Shown here: piece by piece, positions 15,964-24,804 of the stretch | Numbering within the stretch: the first letter of the stretch is position 1 | Layout of the letters: each line of letters starts with the position of its first letter | Assembly: GCF_001647675.1 (NCBI RefSeq) | Contig: NZ_CP015594.1 | Span: 186,001-250,000 of the forward strand | DNA length: 64,000 nucleotides | Direction: 5' to 3' | DNA from: Acinetobacter sp. NCu2D-2 | GTDB lineage: Bacteria > Pseudomonadota > Gammaproteobacteria > Pseudomonadales > Moraxellaceae | Notes under the pieces: generated by a model | What the model was told of the DNA's origin: nothing | What the model saw: the letters and a program-made list of their open reading frames with translations, nothing else | The model's database searches: none | Translations under genes and position numbers: made by a program

Positions 15964-15990
15964 AAGATCAGCGTGTGACGCGCTGATCTT
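15964..15990. terminator. Hairpin after the SulP-carbonic anhydrase gene
   Basis: AAGATCAGCG and CGCTGATCTT form a perfect 10-bp stem with loop TGTGACG, between the convergent stops at 15952 and 16017. The T-tract is short, so termination may be moderate. Confidence 0.7.
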
Positions 15991-16016
15991 CTTTCATATG
16001 TTGAGCCAATAGGACT

Positions 16017-16328
16017 TTAAAGCTGCGGCACAATCCAACCACACAGAATGAGCATAATCCCCAAATGACCGAGTTTACGCGTCACATTGACCAGTTTAGA
16101 CGGTGGTTGCTCAAGCTGTTTAGCATAGTCTTCTACAGACATGCCTTTTTGTGCTTTGCTGGTATAAAGAAAAACAGCTAAGTCGATACAAATCAGAATG
16201 GTACCAATATCGGACACCAATTCCATCAGTTCAAATTCTTGGGTATAGAGCGCTAGACCAACGCTATAAATTAAATAAATCCCAAAGGCTAAACAGGCAT
16301 ATTGAAGTAACAGCAAAAACTTCTGCAT
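16017..16328 (-). CDS. Small inner-membrane protein (hypothetical, 103 aa)
   Basis: I do not recognise the family. Three hydrophobic helices are visible (about residues 5-28, 40-57 and 86-101). Between helices 2 and 3 is a polar loop with KAQKGMSVEDYAKQLEQPP. No catalytic motif. It converges on the SulP gene and lies 61 bp downstream of the patatin-like gene, so it may share that transcript. Confidence 0.6.
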   Translation of the reverse strand: MQKFLLLLQYACLAFGIYLIYSVGLALYTQEFELMELVSDIGTILICIDLAVFLYTSKAQKGMSVEDYAKQLEQPPSKLVNVTRKLGHLGIMLILCGWIVPQL

Positions 16329-16389
16329 AAATCTTAACAGCTCAAAATAAATGAAATATATGACATATAAGTCGGGGCAGCTGAGGAGA

Positions 16390-17469
16390 TTACAAGCATT
16401 GCATCACCTCTGCAAAGTTTTGCTTTTCAACCAATTCTAAAAATTCATCACCCAAACACTGACTTTCAGCAATGCACTGCTTCCAAAGCTGAATCCGTTG
16501 TTGATCATCCAAACCTTTTAAGCTGAAGTCTTTACGGTCGGGTAAACGTCCTAAAGGTAAACTGTTTAAATAGGCTTGCGAAGGCGAGATCAGCAAAGTT
16601 CGGGCTTGGTTATTTGGATTGGCTGTACGTTTAAACAGTTTATCAAACCAACCTGGGGTAATGCTGTCGGTGAAATGTGGATACAGCACAATGCCTTTAG
16701 ATTCAAAAGGTAAGTCAATATGATAGTCAATCAGACCGCCATCGCGGTAGCTGCCTTCCGGGGCATTGGGAATATCTTTAACTGCTGCCATCACCCCTGG
16801 AATGGAGGCTGAAGCCATCAGCCATGCCATGACATTTTCTTCAGTCAAGCTTTGATAATGGGTTTGAAATGCATCATCGTGAATCTTGAAGGGCGTACCA
16901 ATATTGGGTTGGCTGATCACACGCTGCATAAAATGACGGCTATGTTTACGCCCCAATGCAGTGGTGCCCACAATACCTGCCAAAGCGGTCATTAGGGGCA
17001 GCGCATGGTCGCTTTGAAACAGGTTTTGCGCTTTAATTGAGAGCACAGTCAAATGATAGTCAGGATGATGAATCAGTTTGCTTTCATGTCCTTTGACTAA
17101 GTTGCTGAGCATTTGATAGCAGACCGTACTGACATCCTGCTTGGTCATTTTTTTATGAAAACTTAAGTGGGTATAGAGCTCACCCAGTAATTCAGTTCCC
17201 TGTTTGGCACCATGTGCTGCAATACTGGCAAACCGCCAACTCCCAATCGATGAACCAATTAAAGTTCGACGTTGTTGAGCTTGTGGCAGAAAGTCACCAA
17301 AAATGGCTTGATCGAGTCCTTGAATGCCGATGCCTTTGGGACCACCTGCAGCACCGGGAATAATATCGACCTGAGCGGGTTGTAAGCCGTCTTTTAAAAT
17401 AAGCTCGCGTGCTAAGTGACCGGCGCGAATATTGAGTGAATTGGCTTTTCTTTTTAGGATTTGGGTCAT
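16390..17469 (-). CDS. Patatin-like phospholipase family protein
   Basis: A 359-aa protein with a patatin-type alpha/beta hydrolase fold. The oxyanion glycine run GAAGGPKGIGIQG is near residues 39-51. The nucleophile elbow GSSIGSW (GXSXG) is near residue 92, and the catalytic Asp lies in the late DGG segment (YRDGGLIDYHID near residue 243). No signal peptide is evident, so it is probably cytoplasmic or peripheral. It likely hydrolyses acyl esters of lipids. The ATG at 17469 is the only plausible start. It may be transcribed together with the small membrane protein downstream. Substrate unknown. Confidence 0.8.
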   Translation of the reverse strand: MTQILKRKANSLNIRAGHLARELILKDGLQPAQVDIIPGAAGGPKGIGIQGLDQAIFGDFLPQAQQRRTLIGSSIGSWRFASIAAHGAKQGTELLGELYTHLSFHKKMTKQDVSTVCYQMLSNLVKGHESKLIHHPDYHLTVLSIKAQNLFQSDHALPLMTALAGIVGTTALGRKHSRHFMQRVISQPNIGTPFKIHDDAFQTHYQSLTEENVMAWLMASASIPGVMAAVKDIPNAPEGSYRDGGLIDYHIDLPFESKGIVLYPHFTDSITPGWFDKLFKRTANPNNQARTLLISPSQAYLNSLPLGRLPDRKDFSLKGLDDQQRIQLWKQCIAESQCLGDEFLELVEKQNFAEVMQCL

Positions 17470-17554
17470 AAGCAGGTGATTCTAAAATATGAAATCGTAT
17501 CAATTGTGCTCAGGTTACCCGATTTAGTAAAAAGATAAAAATTAATCCAACAAT

Positions 17555-17586
17555 AAATTATGCCCAAATAAGATTGGGCATAATTT
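17555..17586 (-). terminator. Strong hairpin after the outer-membrane barrel gene
   Basis: A perfect 13-bp stem (AAATTATGCCCAA with TTGGGCATAATTT) encloses a 6-nt loop, just beyond the minus-strand stop at 17591. The T-tract is interrupted, but the position fits a terminator. Confidence 0.7.
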
Positions 17587-17590
17587 TAGT

Positions 17591-18676
17591 TTAGAATGCT
17601 TTATATTGAATTCCAATTGATGCTAAACCATAACGCTTATCTAGACGGGATGCTGTCACACCGTTATAGAGGAAAGGAACATAACCGATCAGGTTCTTTT
17701 GAAACAATTGACCTTGTAAATAGCCTGTAATTTTAGGGGTAAAGTCGTAGCTAAACTTTGCTCCAAAAGTATGGTTGTCTTTAATAGGGGAATTACCAAA
17801 GGTGCTAATACGGTCATCAATCCCATCACGCCATAAACGTTGATATTGATAGGCAAGTTGGCTTTCGAATTGTTTATATCGCCAGTTCCACGAACCTCCA
17901 AGACTTGCATAATATGCATCGTAGTTGAGATCTTGATCGATATTGATTGGAAGTGAATTTGAAAGATTTGAAAAATCAAGCGTTTTAATAATAAGTCCAT
18001 CGATGACACAACGACCCAGTATTTCACCTATTAACTGATTATTATCTTTAAGCTTAACCTTTGCATTACAGCCATTAAATTGACCAATAGCATCTAATTG
18101 TTCAACTTTGACTTTACTATAACCGACTGAACCAAAAAAATTAATCCGATTCATAAAATCGATTTTGTGGGATACGACAGCATCAAATTGAATTTGTAAA
18201 TCTTCAGGATTAACCACTGTCACATTTTCAATTCTTTTTCCATTGATTAGTGTTGGCGTCGACTTTTGAATTTCATTGGCATAATTACCCCAAGCGCCGA
18301 GACGGAAGGCAATTTGGGTTTCATTCGTTTGCATGCGCTCAGGTGCAAACTGTAGTGTAAGAGATACTGTATCTAATTTATTGGTATCTATAGAATAATC
18401 GATTTCCCGATGCCAATATTGAGTGTCAATCAACCATTCTGGATTGATATGATATTGCCCAATTAAATGTACACCTAGATAATCACCCGAATCACCCTTA
18501 ATGCCTTCACTTTCTCTTATATCGAAAATATCGACTGTATTATTGACCAAATCCAGACTGGCACTTAAATTCAACTTTTCTGAATGAGGAGATACCTCTA
18601 AGAATAAATCATTAGGTGCAGAATAAAGGTTAGAACTTAAGACTAAGGTACTAAAAAAAAATAAAGATTTTTTCAA
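17591..18676 (-). CDS. Predicted outer-membrane beta-barrel protein (hypothetical)
   Basis: A 361-aa exported protein. The signal peptide is MKKSLFFFSTLVLSSNLYSA, cleaved near residue 20. The mature part alternates polar and hydrophobic residues in many strands, for example SVGYSKVKVEQL, YYASLGGSWNWRY, FESQLAYQYQRLW and HTFGAKFSYDF. It ends in ...IQYKAF with the C-terminal Phe typical of barrels assembled by the BAM complex. A disulfide is possible between the two Cys in the central loop region. It follows the lipoprotein gene on the same strand after a terminator. Family not recognised; it could be a porin-like or adhesin-partner barrel. Confidence 0.65.
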   Translation of the reverse strand: MKKSLFFFSTLVLSSNLYSAPNDLFLEVSPHSEKLNLSASLDLVNNTVDIFDIRESEGIKGDSGDYLGVHLIGQYHINPEWLIDTQYWHREIDYSIDTNKLDTVSLTLQFAPERMQTNETQIAFRLGAWGNYANEIQKSTPTLINGKRIENVTVVNPEDLQIQFDAVVSHKIDFMNRINFFGSVGYSKVKVEQLDAIGQFNGCNAKVKLKDNNQLIGEILGRCVIDGLIIKTLDFSNLSNSLPINIDQDLNYDAYYASLGGSWNWRYKQFESQLAYQYQRLWRDGIDDRISTFGNSPIKDNHTFGAKFSYDFTPKITGYLQGQLFQKNLIGYVPFLYNGVTASRLDKRYGLASIGIQYKAF

Positions 18677-18703
18677 TTTAATTATTACCGAACTAGATAT
18701 AAA

Positions 18704-18730
18704 AAAAGCCAGTGATATTCACTGGCTTTT
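18704..18730 (-). terminator. Rho-independent terminator between lipoprotein and barrel genes
   Basis: AAAAGCCAGTGA and TCACTGGCTTTT form a perfect 12-bp stem with loop TAT, followed on the minus strand by T. It lies just after the lipoprotein stop at 18738, so the downstream barrel gene depends on readthrough or its own promoter. Confidence 0.88.
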
Positions 18731-18737
18731 GTAAATG

Positions 18738-20213
18738 TTATTGAATTTCAAAATAACCTGTGGCTGTTGTACCCGCAAATAGGGAAGTCGAACCGTTACT
18801 TAGAGTGAATGTACCTACGTCTAGACCTAATCCTGCAGCAACAGGGTAATTTTCAGGTCGAACATAAGCACGCGTCTGGATAGAAACAGCTTGATTACTA
18901 TTTAATATATGGTTGATATAGATCTCATAAGGCTGATTAAGTACGTTTGGATAAGCATTAATAATATCAATAAAGGAAACTGTATTAGACACAGCAGGAA
19001 TTGTTTTGCTTGTATCTAGTTCAAATGAGCCAGATGGGAAGCCTGCTAGCGTTGAGCGAATTTCAATTTTTGCACCTGTAGGAAGAACAAGTTGAGTAAT
19101 ATCGCCACCAGTAAAGGTAATATTTGCATTACTAATATAAACTTCAACAGTTTCCCAATTACCTGTAGTAAATTTAGCTTGTGTTGTAAATCCAAGAGCT
19201 ACTGAATCTGTTGTAGATAATGATTTACTCAAGCCAAAACTTACGCCCGCAAGACTTTCTAAATTATTACGATTTTTAGCTAAAGTGATTGGAGCTGTAG
19301 TAGAAGAGTTTTTCAAAGCATTGATTGATTCGCCAAAGAAAGACAAAGTGTTATATAGGGCATCATTCACCTTAGGTGCTTGAATATTTTCTAATGCATC
19401 AATAATGGTTGAGTTTGTTGGATTTTCAAGTGCTGCAACTAAAGTCTCACCAGAAGTTATTGAACCCTCAGCAAGAATAGTATTTAAGCTTGTAGCAATT
19501 GTATTTACATTTGTTGCTGCAGTAGATGGTAGGCTTGCTTGAGTGAAAATATTAGTAATTGCTGTGGTATTAAAAGTTTCACCGCTAATGATTGGTGTTG
19601 TATTTGGTGCTAATGCGGCATTTCTAATTGCATTTGCAGCTGCAGTTGGACTTAGGTCTGAGTCTTGTAATTCATTTAAAATTTGTTGTACCAAGAAGAT
19701 CGCAGCTGTTTGACTAGCGCTAGCTGCTGTATTAGAGCTTAATGGATCGAATGTAGTGACATCAGTATTTGCATCAAATCCTAAGAAAGTTAAGACTTTG
19801 TTGAAATCGGAATCTGATAAATTTAGATCTTCTTGAAGGGTGGTTAATGGGCTAGCAACAACTGAGGGTGATGCTTTATCAGAGTAGTTAGCAGATTTAA
19901 CTTTTAACTCACCAGTGAAGATTTTACCAGTTACAGTGTCTACACCACCCGTGATTTTAATTCCTGTTTCTTGACATGCTTGGGTAGTTTGGAATGTGAA
20001 TTTGCCATTTTCATCAGTCTTTAAATTTGGGTATAAATTTTGGCAAGTAACATTTGTAAATTTAACATCAGCACCAGCAAGATAAAAGTCAACTGCTGTT
20101 CCATTAATTGTTTTTGACTTAAAGCCTGACCCACCTGAAGATGAACCACCACATGCGACTAATAATGAAGTTGCTAAAGCTAAACTCGTAAGTTTGAAAA
20201 TATTATTAAACAT
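18738..20213 (-). CDS. Large Ser/Thr/Asn-rich lipoprotein (hypothetical)
   Basis: A 491-aa lipoprotein with signal peptide and lipobox LLVAC (Cys21), followed by the flexible GGSSSGGSG linker seen in exported lipoproteins. Near the N-terminus is a carboxypeptidase-regulatory-like beta fold (NGTAVDFYLAGADVKF, then TDENGKFTF), often found in cell-surface carbohydrate or adhesion proteins. The middle is helical and rich in Ala, Thr and Asn. The C-terminal 150 residues are predicted beta. It is likely anchored in the outer membrane, perhaps surface-exposed. It precedes the barrel gene on the same strand. Family not recognised. Confidence 0.65.
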   Translation of the reverse strand: MFNNIFKLTSLALATSLLVACGGSSSGGSGFKSKTINGTAVDFYLAGADVKFTNVTCQNLYPNLKTDENGKFTFQTTQACQETGIKITGGVDTVTGKIFTGELKVKSANYSDKASPSVVASPLTTLQEDLNLSDSDFNKVLTFLGFDANTDVTTFDPLSSNTAASASQTAAIFLVQQILNELQDSDLSPTAAANAIRNAALAPNTTPIISGETFNTTAITNIFTQASLPSTAATNVNTIATSLNTILAEGSITSGETLVAALENPTNSTIIDALENIQAPKVNDALYNTLSFFGESINALKNSSTTAPITLAKNRNNLESLAGVSFGLSKSLSTTDSVALGFTTQAKFTTGNWETVEVYISNANITFTGGDITQLVLPTGAKIEIRSTLAGFPSGSFELDTSKTIPAVSNTVSFIDIINAYPNVLNQPYEIYINHILNSNQAVSIQTRAYVRPENYPVAAGLGLDVGTFTLSNGSTSLFAGTTATGYFEIQ

Positions 20214-20431
20214 AAAATGCCCCTAAAATGAAACTGTTGTGTATTATCATCATGTACGTTTCATTTTATACCAAAAAATGAGCATAAAAATAAGTATAAA
20301 ATATGTTTCATCTGTCTTTTAGATGCAACAAAGTGTAAGAATTATAACTTTAAATATATATGTCAGAAATAGTGAACCAAAATGATTCACTATAATGAGG
20401 TAAAATGAATGAATTTTACTTTAAAATGTGA

Positions 20432-22051
20432 TTATTTCAACACTCTTAATATAGAAAGTAAACTAACGCAAATAATGAGAATCGTAGACACATACCACGG
20501 TGCAACCACAGCAATCGCCAAAAGAATCGCCATAATACTGCCGAACATCCAATTCCGTTTCTGCTGATGCTCCATTTGCAGACGCATGCTTTGCAGCTCG
20601 TTCAATTGTTTAGCATGCCACGCAGACTGGTTTTTCAAGCCATTTAAGCTATCAATCAGTAAAGTCGGTAAATCCTGCGCACCTAAAAGCAAATCAGGGA
20701 TTTTTTGTCCGAGTTCTTTTAAGTTTTTCTGCGGATTCATTTGGGCTTTAATCCAATCGGTAAGGATTGGTTTTGCCAAACTCCAAATATCCAGTTCAGG
20801 ATATAAGTCCGTCCCTAAACCCTCTACATGCACCAATGTTTTCAGCAACAACATGAGTTGCGGTGGAATTTCTAAATGGAAACGACGTGCAATATCCATA
20901 ACCTGAATTAAGATGCCAGCAAAATCCAATTCATGCATCGGTTTCGATACCATTGGACCGACCGTGCGACGCATTTCACGTGCTAAGGCATCTTGGTCTG
21001 TTCCCGGTGGAATCCAACCCGCTTGATGCACAATCTGAATCAGCTGCATAAAGTCGCTGTTCATGACCGCAAGTAGCATACGCGCAACAGTCATTTGGTC
21101 ATGCTTAGACAGTTCACCCATAATTGCGCAGTCGAGCGCAATAAAACGTGGATTGCTTGGATTAATGGTTTCGACAAAGACATTGCCGGGATGCATATCC
21201 GCATGGAAAAAATTATCGCGGAAGACTTGTGTAAAGAAGATGGTTAAACCTTTCTTTGCCAAATCCGCACGGTCCATGCCTAAACGGTCAAAAGTCTCCA
21301 CATCTGAAATGGGTACACCAGTGATACGTTCAGCGACCAAGACATCTTTGCTGTCCATGTACATTTCAGGCACATACATCATGCTTGAGCCAGTGAAATT
21401 ATGACGCATTAAACGGGTGTTTTCAGCTTCCAGAGTGAGATCAAGTTCATTCAGAATAATCTGACGATAGTCTTGAATAATCTCGGATAAATGTAGTGCT
21501 CGTGCTGCTTCTATACGCTTCTCAAGTGCATGACCTAACCACGCTAGAATTTCAAAGTCTTGAAGAATTTGCTCACGAATATTGGGACGAGTGACTTTAA
21601 CAACGACTTCACGACCATCGTGCAGTGCTGCTGTATGCACTTGTGCAATAGATGCAGCAGCTAATGGCTGTGCATCAAAACGTGCAAAGAGCGTATTTAC
21701 ATCCGCCTTTAATGATTCCTGAATGCGCATTTTTGCGACATCATTATCAAAAGGTTTCACTCGGTCTTGCAGTAAGACCAATTGTTGTAAGACCTCAGGT
21801 GGAATCAAATCACGACGTGTTGAGAGTAGCTGCCCCAATTTAATTGCCAGCGGTCCCATTTCTTCTAAAGCTTCTTTCAGCTTGAGAGGATTCTTGCGCT
21901 CTTTGCTTGACCATGCAGCAGGGTGTAAGCGAATCAGAGCAAGTGCATGACGTGCCTTTTCAGGTAATTCTTCCGCAGGAAACAACGTGTCGAGTCTATA
22001 GTGCGCGGCAATGCGCCAAAGTTCGAGTAAACGTGAAACGTGCGGAATCAT
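20432..22051 (-). CDS. ubiB: Ubiquinone biosynthesis kinase-like protein UbiB
   Basis: A 539-aa member of the ABC1/ADCK/UbiB atypical kinase family needed for ubiquinone synthesis. It has the KxGQ motif (AIKLGQLLSTRRDLIP near residue 70), an Ala-rich loop (PLAAASIAQVH near 128), Lys in VVVKVTRP, the catalytic segment FFHADMHPGNVFV (near 282) and DCAIMGEL as the metal-binding Asp. Two hydrophobic C-terminal helices (about residues 497-537) anchor it at the inner membrane. It is the last gene of ubiE-ubiJ-ubiB, 18 bp after ubiJ. Confidence 0.95.
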   Translation of the reverse strand: MIPHVSRLLELWRIAAHYRLDTLFPAEELPEKARHALALIRLHPAAWSSKERKNPLKLKEALEEMGPLAIKLGQLLSTRRDLIPPEVLQQLVLLQDRVKPFDNDVAKMRIQESLKADVNTLFARFDAQPLAAASIAQVHTAALHDGREVVVKVTRPNIREQILQDFEILAWLGHALEKRIEAARALHLSEIIQDYRQIILNELDLTLEAENTRLMRHNFTGSSMMYVPEMYMDSKDVLVAERITGVPISDVETFDRLGMDRADLAKKGLTIFFTQVFRDNFFHADMHPGNVFVETINPSNPRFIALDCAIMGELSKHDQMTVARMLLAVMNSDFMQLIQIVHQAGWIPPGTDQDALAREMRRTVGPMVSKPMHELDFAGILIQVMDIARRFHLEIPPQLMLLLKTLVHVEGLGTDLYPELDIWSLAKPILTDWIKAQMNPQKNLKELGQKIPDLLLGAQDLPTLLIDSLNGLKNQSAWHAKQLNELQSMRLQMEHQQKRNWMFGSIMAILLAIAVVAPWYVSTILIICVSLLSILRVLK

Positions 22052-22069
22052 AGAGTGGCTTACCTAGTT

Positions 22070-22741
22070 TTAAATTAAGTCTTGTTGAGAGTCGATCTGT
22101 GCTTGAAGCTGACGAATTTTAGCTTCAACACGGTCTAAATTTTGGTTCAAGATACGTGTATCTTGATTTAAATCATCCATTTGCCAACGTGGGGCAAATA
22201 GACCACTGTCTTCTTTTAAGGCATCTTCAGCAAAGAATAAATGACTTTGCAGCGTTTGCTTGAGTTGTTGCGGTGCAAGTTGGATTTTGGCGATTTCATG
22301 TGCCAAGGCAGGTCCAATCCAAGGACTCAAATGCGCTGCTAAATCAGGTTCAGCTTGTTGCATGATTTTTTGGATATCTTGCAGCAGCTTATAGTCACCT
22401 TGTAGTGGAATATTTCCCACATCTTCAACAAGCAATAGCTTAATCAGCTCAACAACATTTTCCACACAAAGTGTTGCCGTTGCTTCTGAGGTAAATTCAT
22501 CTTGTGCATCGAAAGGACGCTGCTCGAAGATGGATGCTGATTCGCTATGACCTGTGACGGTTGGACTTAAACGGACTTTGCCATCATCAAAAAAGACATC
22601 AACAGAGAGCTGCGGCGATGTAATCACGACGCGAAGCATTTTCCCTGCTAATGCATTAAGTTGGATGCGGGTAATTGCATCCAAGTCGATGATGTGATGA
22701 ATAACGCGTTCAATTGCACCGAGTGCTAAGATTGACCACAT
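22070..22741 (-). CDS. ubiJ: Ubiquinone biosynthesis accessory factor UbiJ
   Basis: A 223-aa SCP2-domain protein. The first 120 residues match the lipid-binding SCP2 fold pattern, and the C-terminus is a helical coiled segment (LNQNLDRVEAKIRQLQAQID, about 200-219). UbiJ organises the soluble Ubi complex and binds the hydrophobic ubiquinone intermediates. It sits between ubiE (8-bp gap) and ubiB (18-bp gap), the order known from E. coli, which supports the name more strongly than sequence alone. Confidence 0.88.
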   Translation of the reverse strand: MWSILALGAIERVIHHIIDLDAITRIQLNALAGKMLRVVITSPQLSVDVFFDDGKVRLSPTVTGHSESASIFEQRPFDAQDEFTSEATATLCVENVVELIKLLLVEDVGNIPLQGDYKLLQDIQKIMQQAEPDLAAHLSPWIGPALAHEIAKIQLAPQQLKQTLQSHLFFAEDALKEDSGLFAPRWQMDDLNQDTRILNQNLDRVEAKIRQLQAQIDSQQDLI

Positions 22742-22750
22742 GGCTGAACC

Positions 22751-23695
22751 TTAGAGTTTAAAACCACGGTGAACGGCAACAATACCACCAGTCAAGTTGT
22801 GGTAATCACAGTTTTGGAAGCCAGCATTTTCCATCATACCTTTTAAAGTACGTTGGTCTGGGTGCATACGAATCGATTCAGCCAAGTATTTATAGCTCTC
22901 TGAGTCATTGGCAATGATTTTACCCATGATTGGCAGTGCCGTGAATGAATACAAATCGTAAAGTTTTGAGAATGGCTCAAATACAGGTTTAGAGAATTCG
23001 AGTACCAATAAACGACCACCTGGCTTCAATACACGATACATCGCAGCAAGCGCAGCATCTTTATCGGTCACGTTACGCAGACCAAATGAAATCGTTAATA
23101 GATCGAAGCTATTGTCTTCAAATGGTTCTAAAGTTTCAGCATTTGCCAAAACAAAATCAACGTTGGTACAACCTGCATCGATTAATCGGTCACGACCAAC
23201 ATTCAACATCGATTCGTTAATGTCAGATAAAACCACATGACCTGTTGGACCCACTTCACGACTAAAAACTTTGGCAAGGTCACCTGTACCACCGGCAATA
23301 TCGAGTACGCGTTGACCACGACGAACACCTGACATGTTAATCGCAAAACGTTTCCATAAACGGTGAATACCAAATGACATCAAGTCATTCATGATGTCGT
23401 ATTTCGCTGCAACAGAGTGGAAGACTTCAGCCACTTTTTGCGCTTTTTCCTCACTGCTTACGGTTTGGTAGCCGAAGTGAGTCGTTGGACCGACATTACC
23501 TGTGTTTGCACCACGTGGCAGATTGTATTTTGGTACGCTGCCAGTCACTGGGGTATCTGTCAGACGTTGCTCAAGAGATTGCTGCTGACCTTGCGGTGCA
23601 CCTTGTGGAAGTGGTGCTGTTAAGAATGGGCTCACTTTGTCTGTATTTTGTGCCGACTCAGTTGTAGGGGTAGGCGTTTGATTTTCATTCGACAT
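22751..23695 (-). CDS. ubiE: Ubiquinone/menaquinone C-methyltransferase UbiE
   Basis: A class I SAM-dependent methyltransferase that adds the C-methyl group to the benzoquinol ring of ubiquinone precursors. The SAM loop [15 protein letters not shown], the acidic [21 protein letters not shown] region (outlined) and the [17 protein letters not shown] strand are visible. The start at 23695 is preceded by AGGAGTG at good distance; a longer in-frame ATG at 23743 is less likely. The first about 75 residues are a Pro/Gln/Thr-rich extension absent from E. coli UbiE (about 251 aa). First gene of the ubi cluster. Confidence 0.95.
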   Translation of the reverse strand: MSNENQTPTPTTESAQNTDKVSPFLTAPLPQGAPQGQQQSLEQRLTDTPVTGSVPKYNLPRGANTGNVGPTTHFGYQTVSSEEKAQKVAEVFHSVAAKYDIMNDLMSFGIHRLWKRFAINMSGVRRGQRVLDIAGGTGDLAKVFSREVGPTGHVVLSDINESMLNVGRDRLIDAGCTNVDFVLANAETLEPFEDNSFDLLTISFGLRNVTDKDAALAAMYRVLKPGGRLLVLEFSKPVFEPFSKLYDLYSFTALPIMGKIIANDSESYKYLAESIRMHPDQRTLKGMMENAGFQNCDYHNLTGGIVAVHRGFKL

Positions 23696-23895
23696 TGGAG
23701 TCACTCCTAACATATCAATGGGTTTAATCTGAATTGTCAGCATAATGACAGATTCTTAGATCTTATTCAGCATTCATGATGCAATTGTTATCAATAATAT
23801 ACAGAAAATGTAGCACAGATCATTGCATCAGGCGCTGATTATTCACTTCTTTTCCAAAATAATGATGTCGGCATTTTGCATAAATCAACGAAATT

Positions 23896-24600
23896 TTATT
23901 GAAACGGTTTTGGATCACCTGAATGAACTTTTTCAATAATTTCGCGTTCAGTCTGAGTGAAATCACGTACAAATTTTTCCGCAGATTTTAATGGCTTCAT
24001 GGCAAGGAAACCTTCTTGCATAAACTCATACATGGTGTTGAAGTTATATTTATTGGCAGTGCCTTTACACATTTTAAATGCCGTATAGACCACGAAAGAA
24101 CGCATATATTTATCAAGACTTGCGCCCAATTGATCCAGTAAAGCCAGTTGGTTCAGGCGAGATTGCCCTTGATCCAATTTCAAATATGTATCACGCATCA
24201 TATCATCTGTAAGTGCTTCATACGGATGGAAGTCTTGCAGCAATTGTATTGCCACTTCTTCATCGAGTTGAACCGCCAAAATGGCAAGTTCCACACCCAA
24301 AGTCCCCGTTTTAATCGCATTTTCAGGAATGAGTTTTTCTGCTTTATGTGCATATTTCATCAAGCGTGCAATTTGTTCTGCAAGCGCATCAAAATCAGGT
24401 CCGCCATAGAGACGATTAAGAAAATATTCGGACATGAGAATATTTTGCTTTTCAGCAAATTGTTTTGCGTGGGTATGTTGCATACGGGCTTTTTGCCACG
24501 CTTGAACATCTTGCAAGCGACGTAAGAGATCGGGCTGCTTGTGATAATGCAATTGATAATAACGTTCTAACAATTCATCTAAAATCGCAAGTTTGGACAT
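23896..24600 (-). CDS. FFLEELY-type protein (hypothetical, 234 aa)
   Basis: An all-helical cytoplasmic protein that fits the proteobacterial FFLEELY-motif family, with the motif here written EYFLNRLYGGPDF near residue 59. Conserved helical segments follow (LAILAVQLDEEVA and FVVYTAFKMCKGTANKYNF). No catalytic residues stand out. I place the start at ATG 24600 because the upstream alternative at 24621 has no binding site. It stands alone, 200 bp upstream of ubiE on the same strand and divergent from pap. Function unknown. Confidence 0.65.
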   Translation of the reverse strand: MSKLAILDELLERYYQLHYHKQPDLLRRLQDVQAWQKARMQHTHAKQFAEKQNILMSEYFLNRLYGGPDFDALAEQIARLMKYAHKAEKLIPENAIKTGTLGVELAILAVQLDEEVAIQLLQDFHPYEALTDDMMRDTYLKLDQGQSRLNQLALLDQLGASLDKYMRSFVVYTAFKMCKGTANKYNFNTMYEFMQEGFLAMKPLKSAEKFVRDFTQTEREIIEKVHSGDPKPFQ

Positions 24601-24804
24601 GAGTCTTTCAATTCTTATCATGGATGTCTGAATATTAGAGGGTGTTGCGTCATCTCGCTATGACAAAATCAAATTCAGTTCCAATTTGACGGTCAATGTT
24701 TCGAAAAATCGACAATGCTTTCGTTGCGAATTGGTTGCAGAGACTAGAAGGCTGAGAAAAACCTTGGCTATACTGAAATGAATAACAAAGATAAAGAGTA
24801 GATC

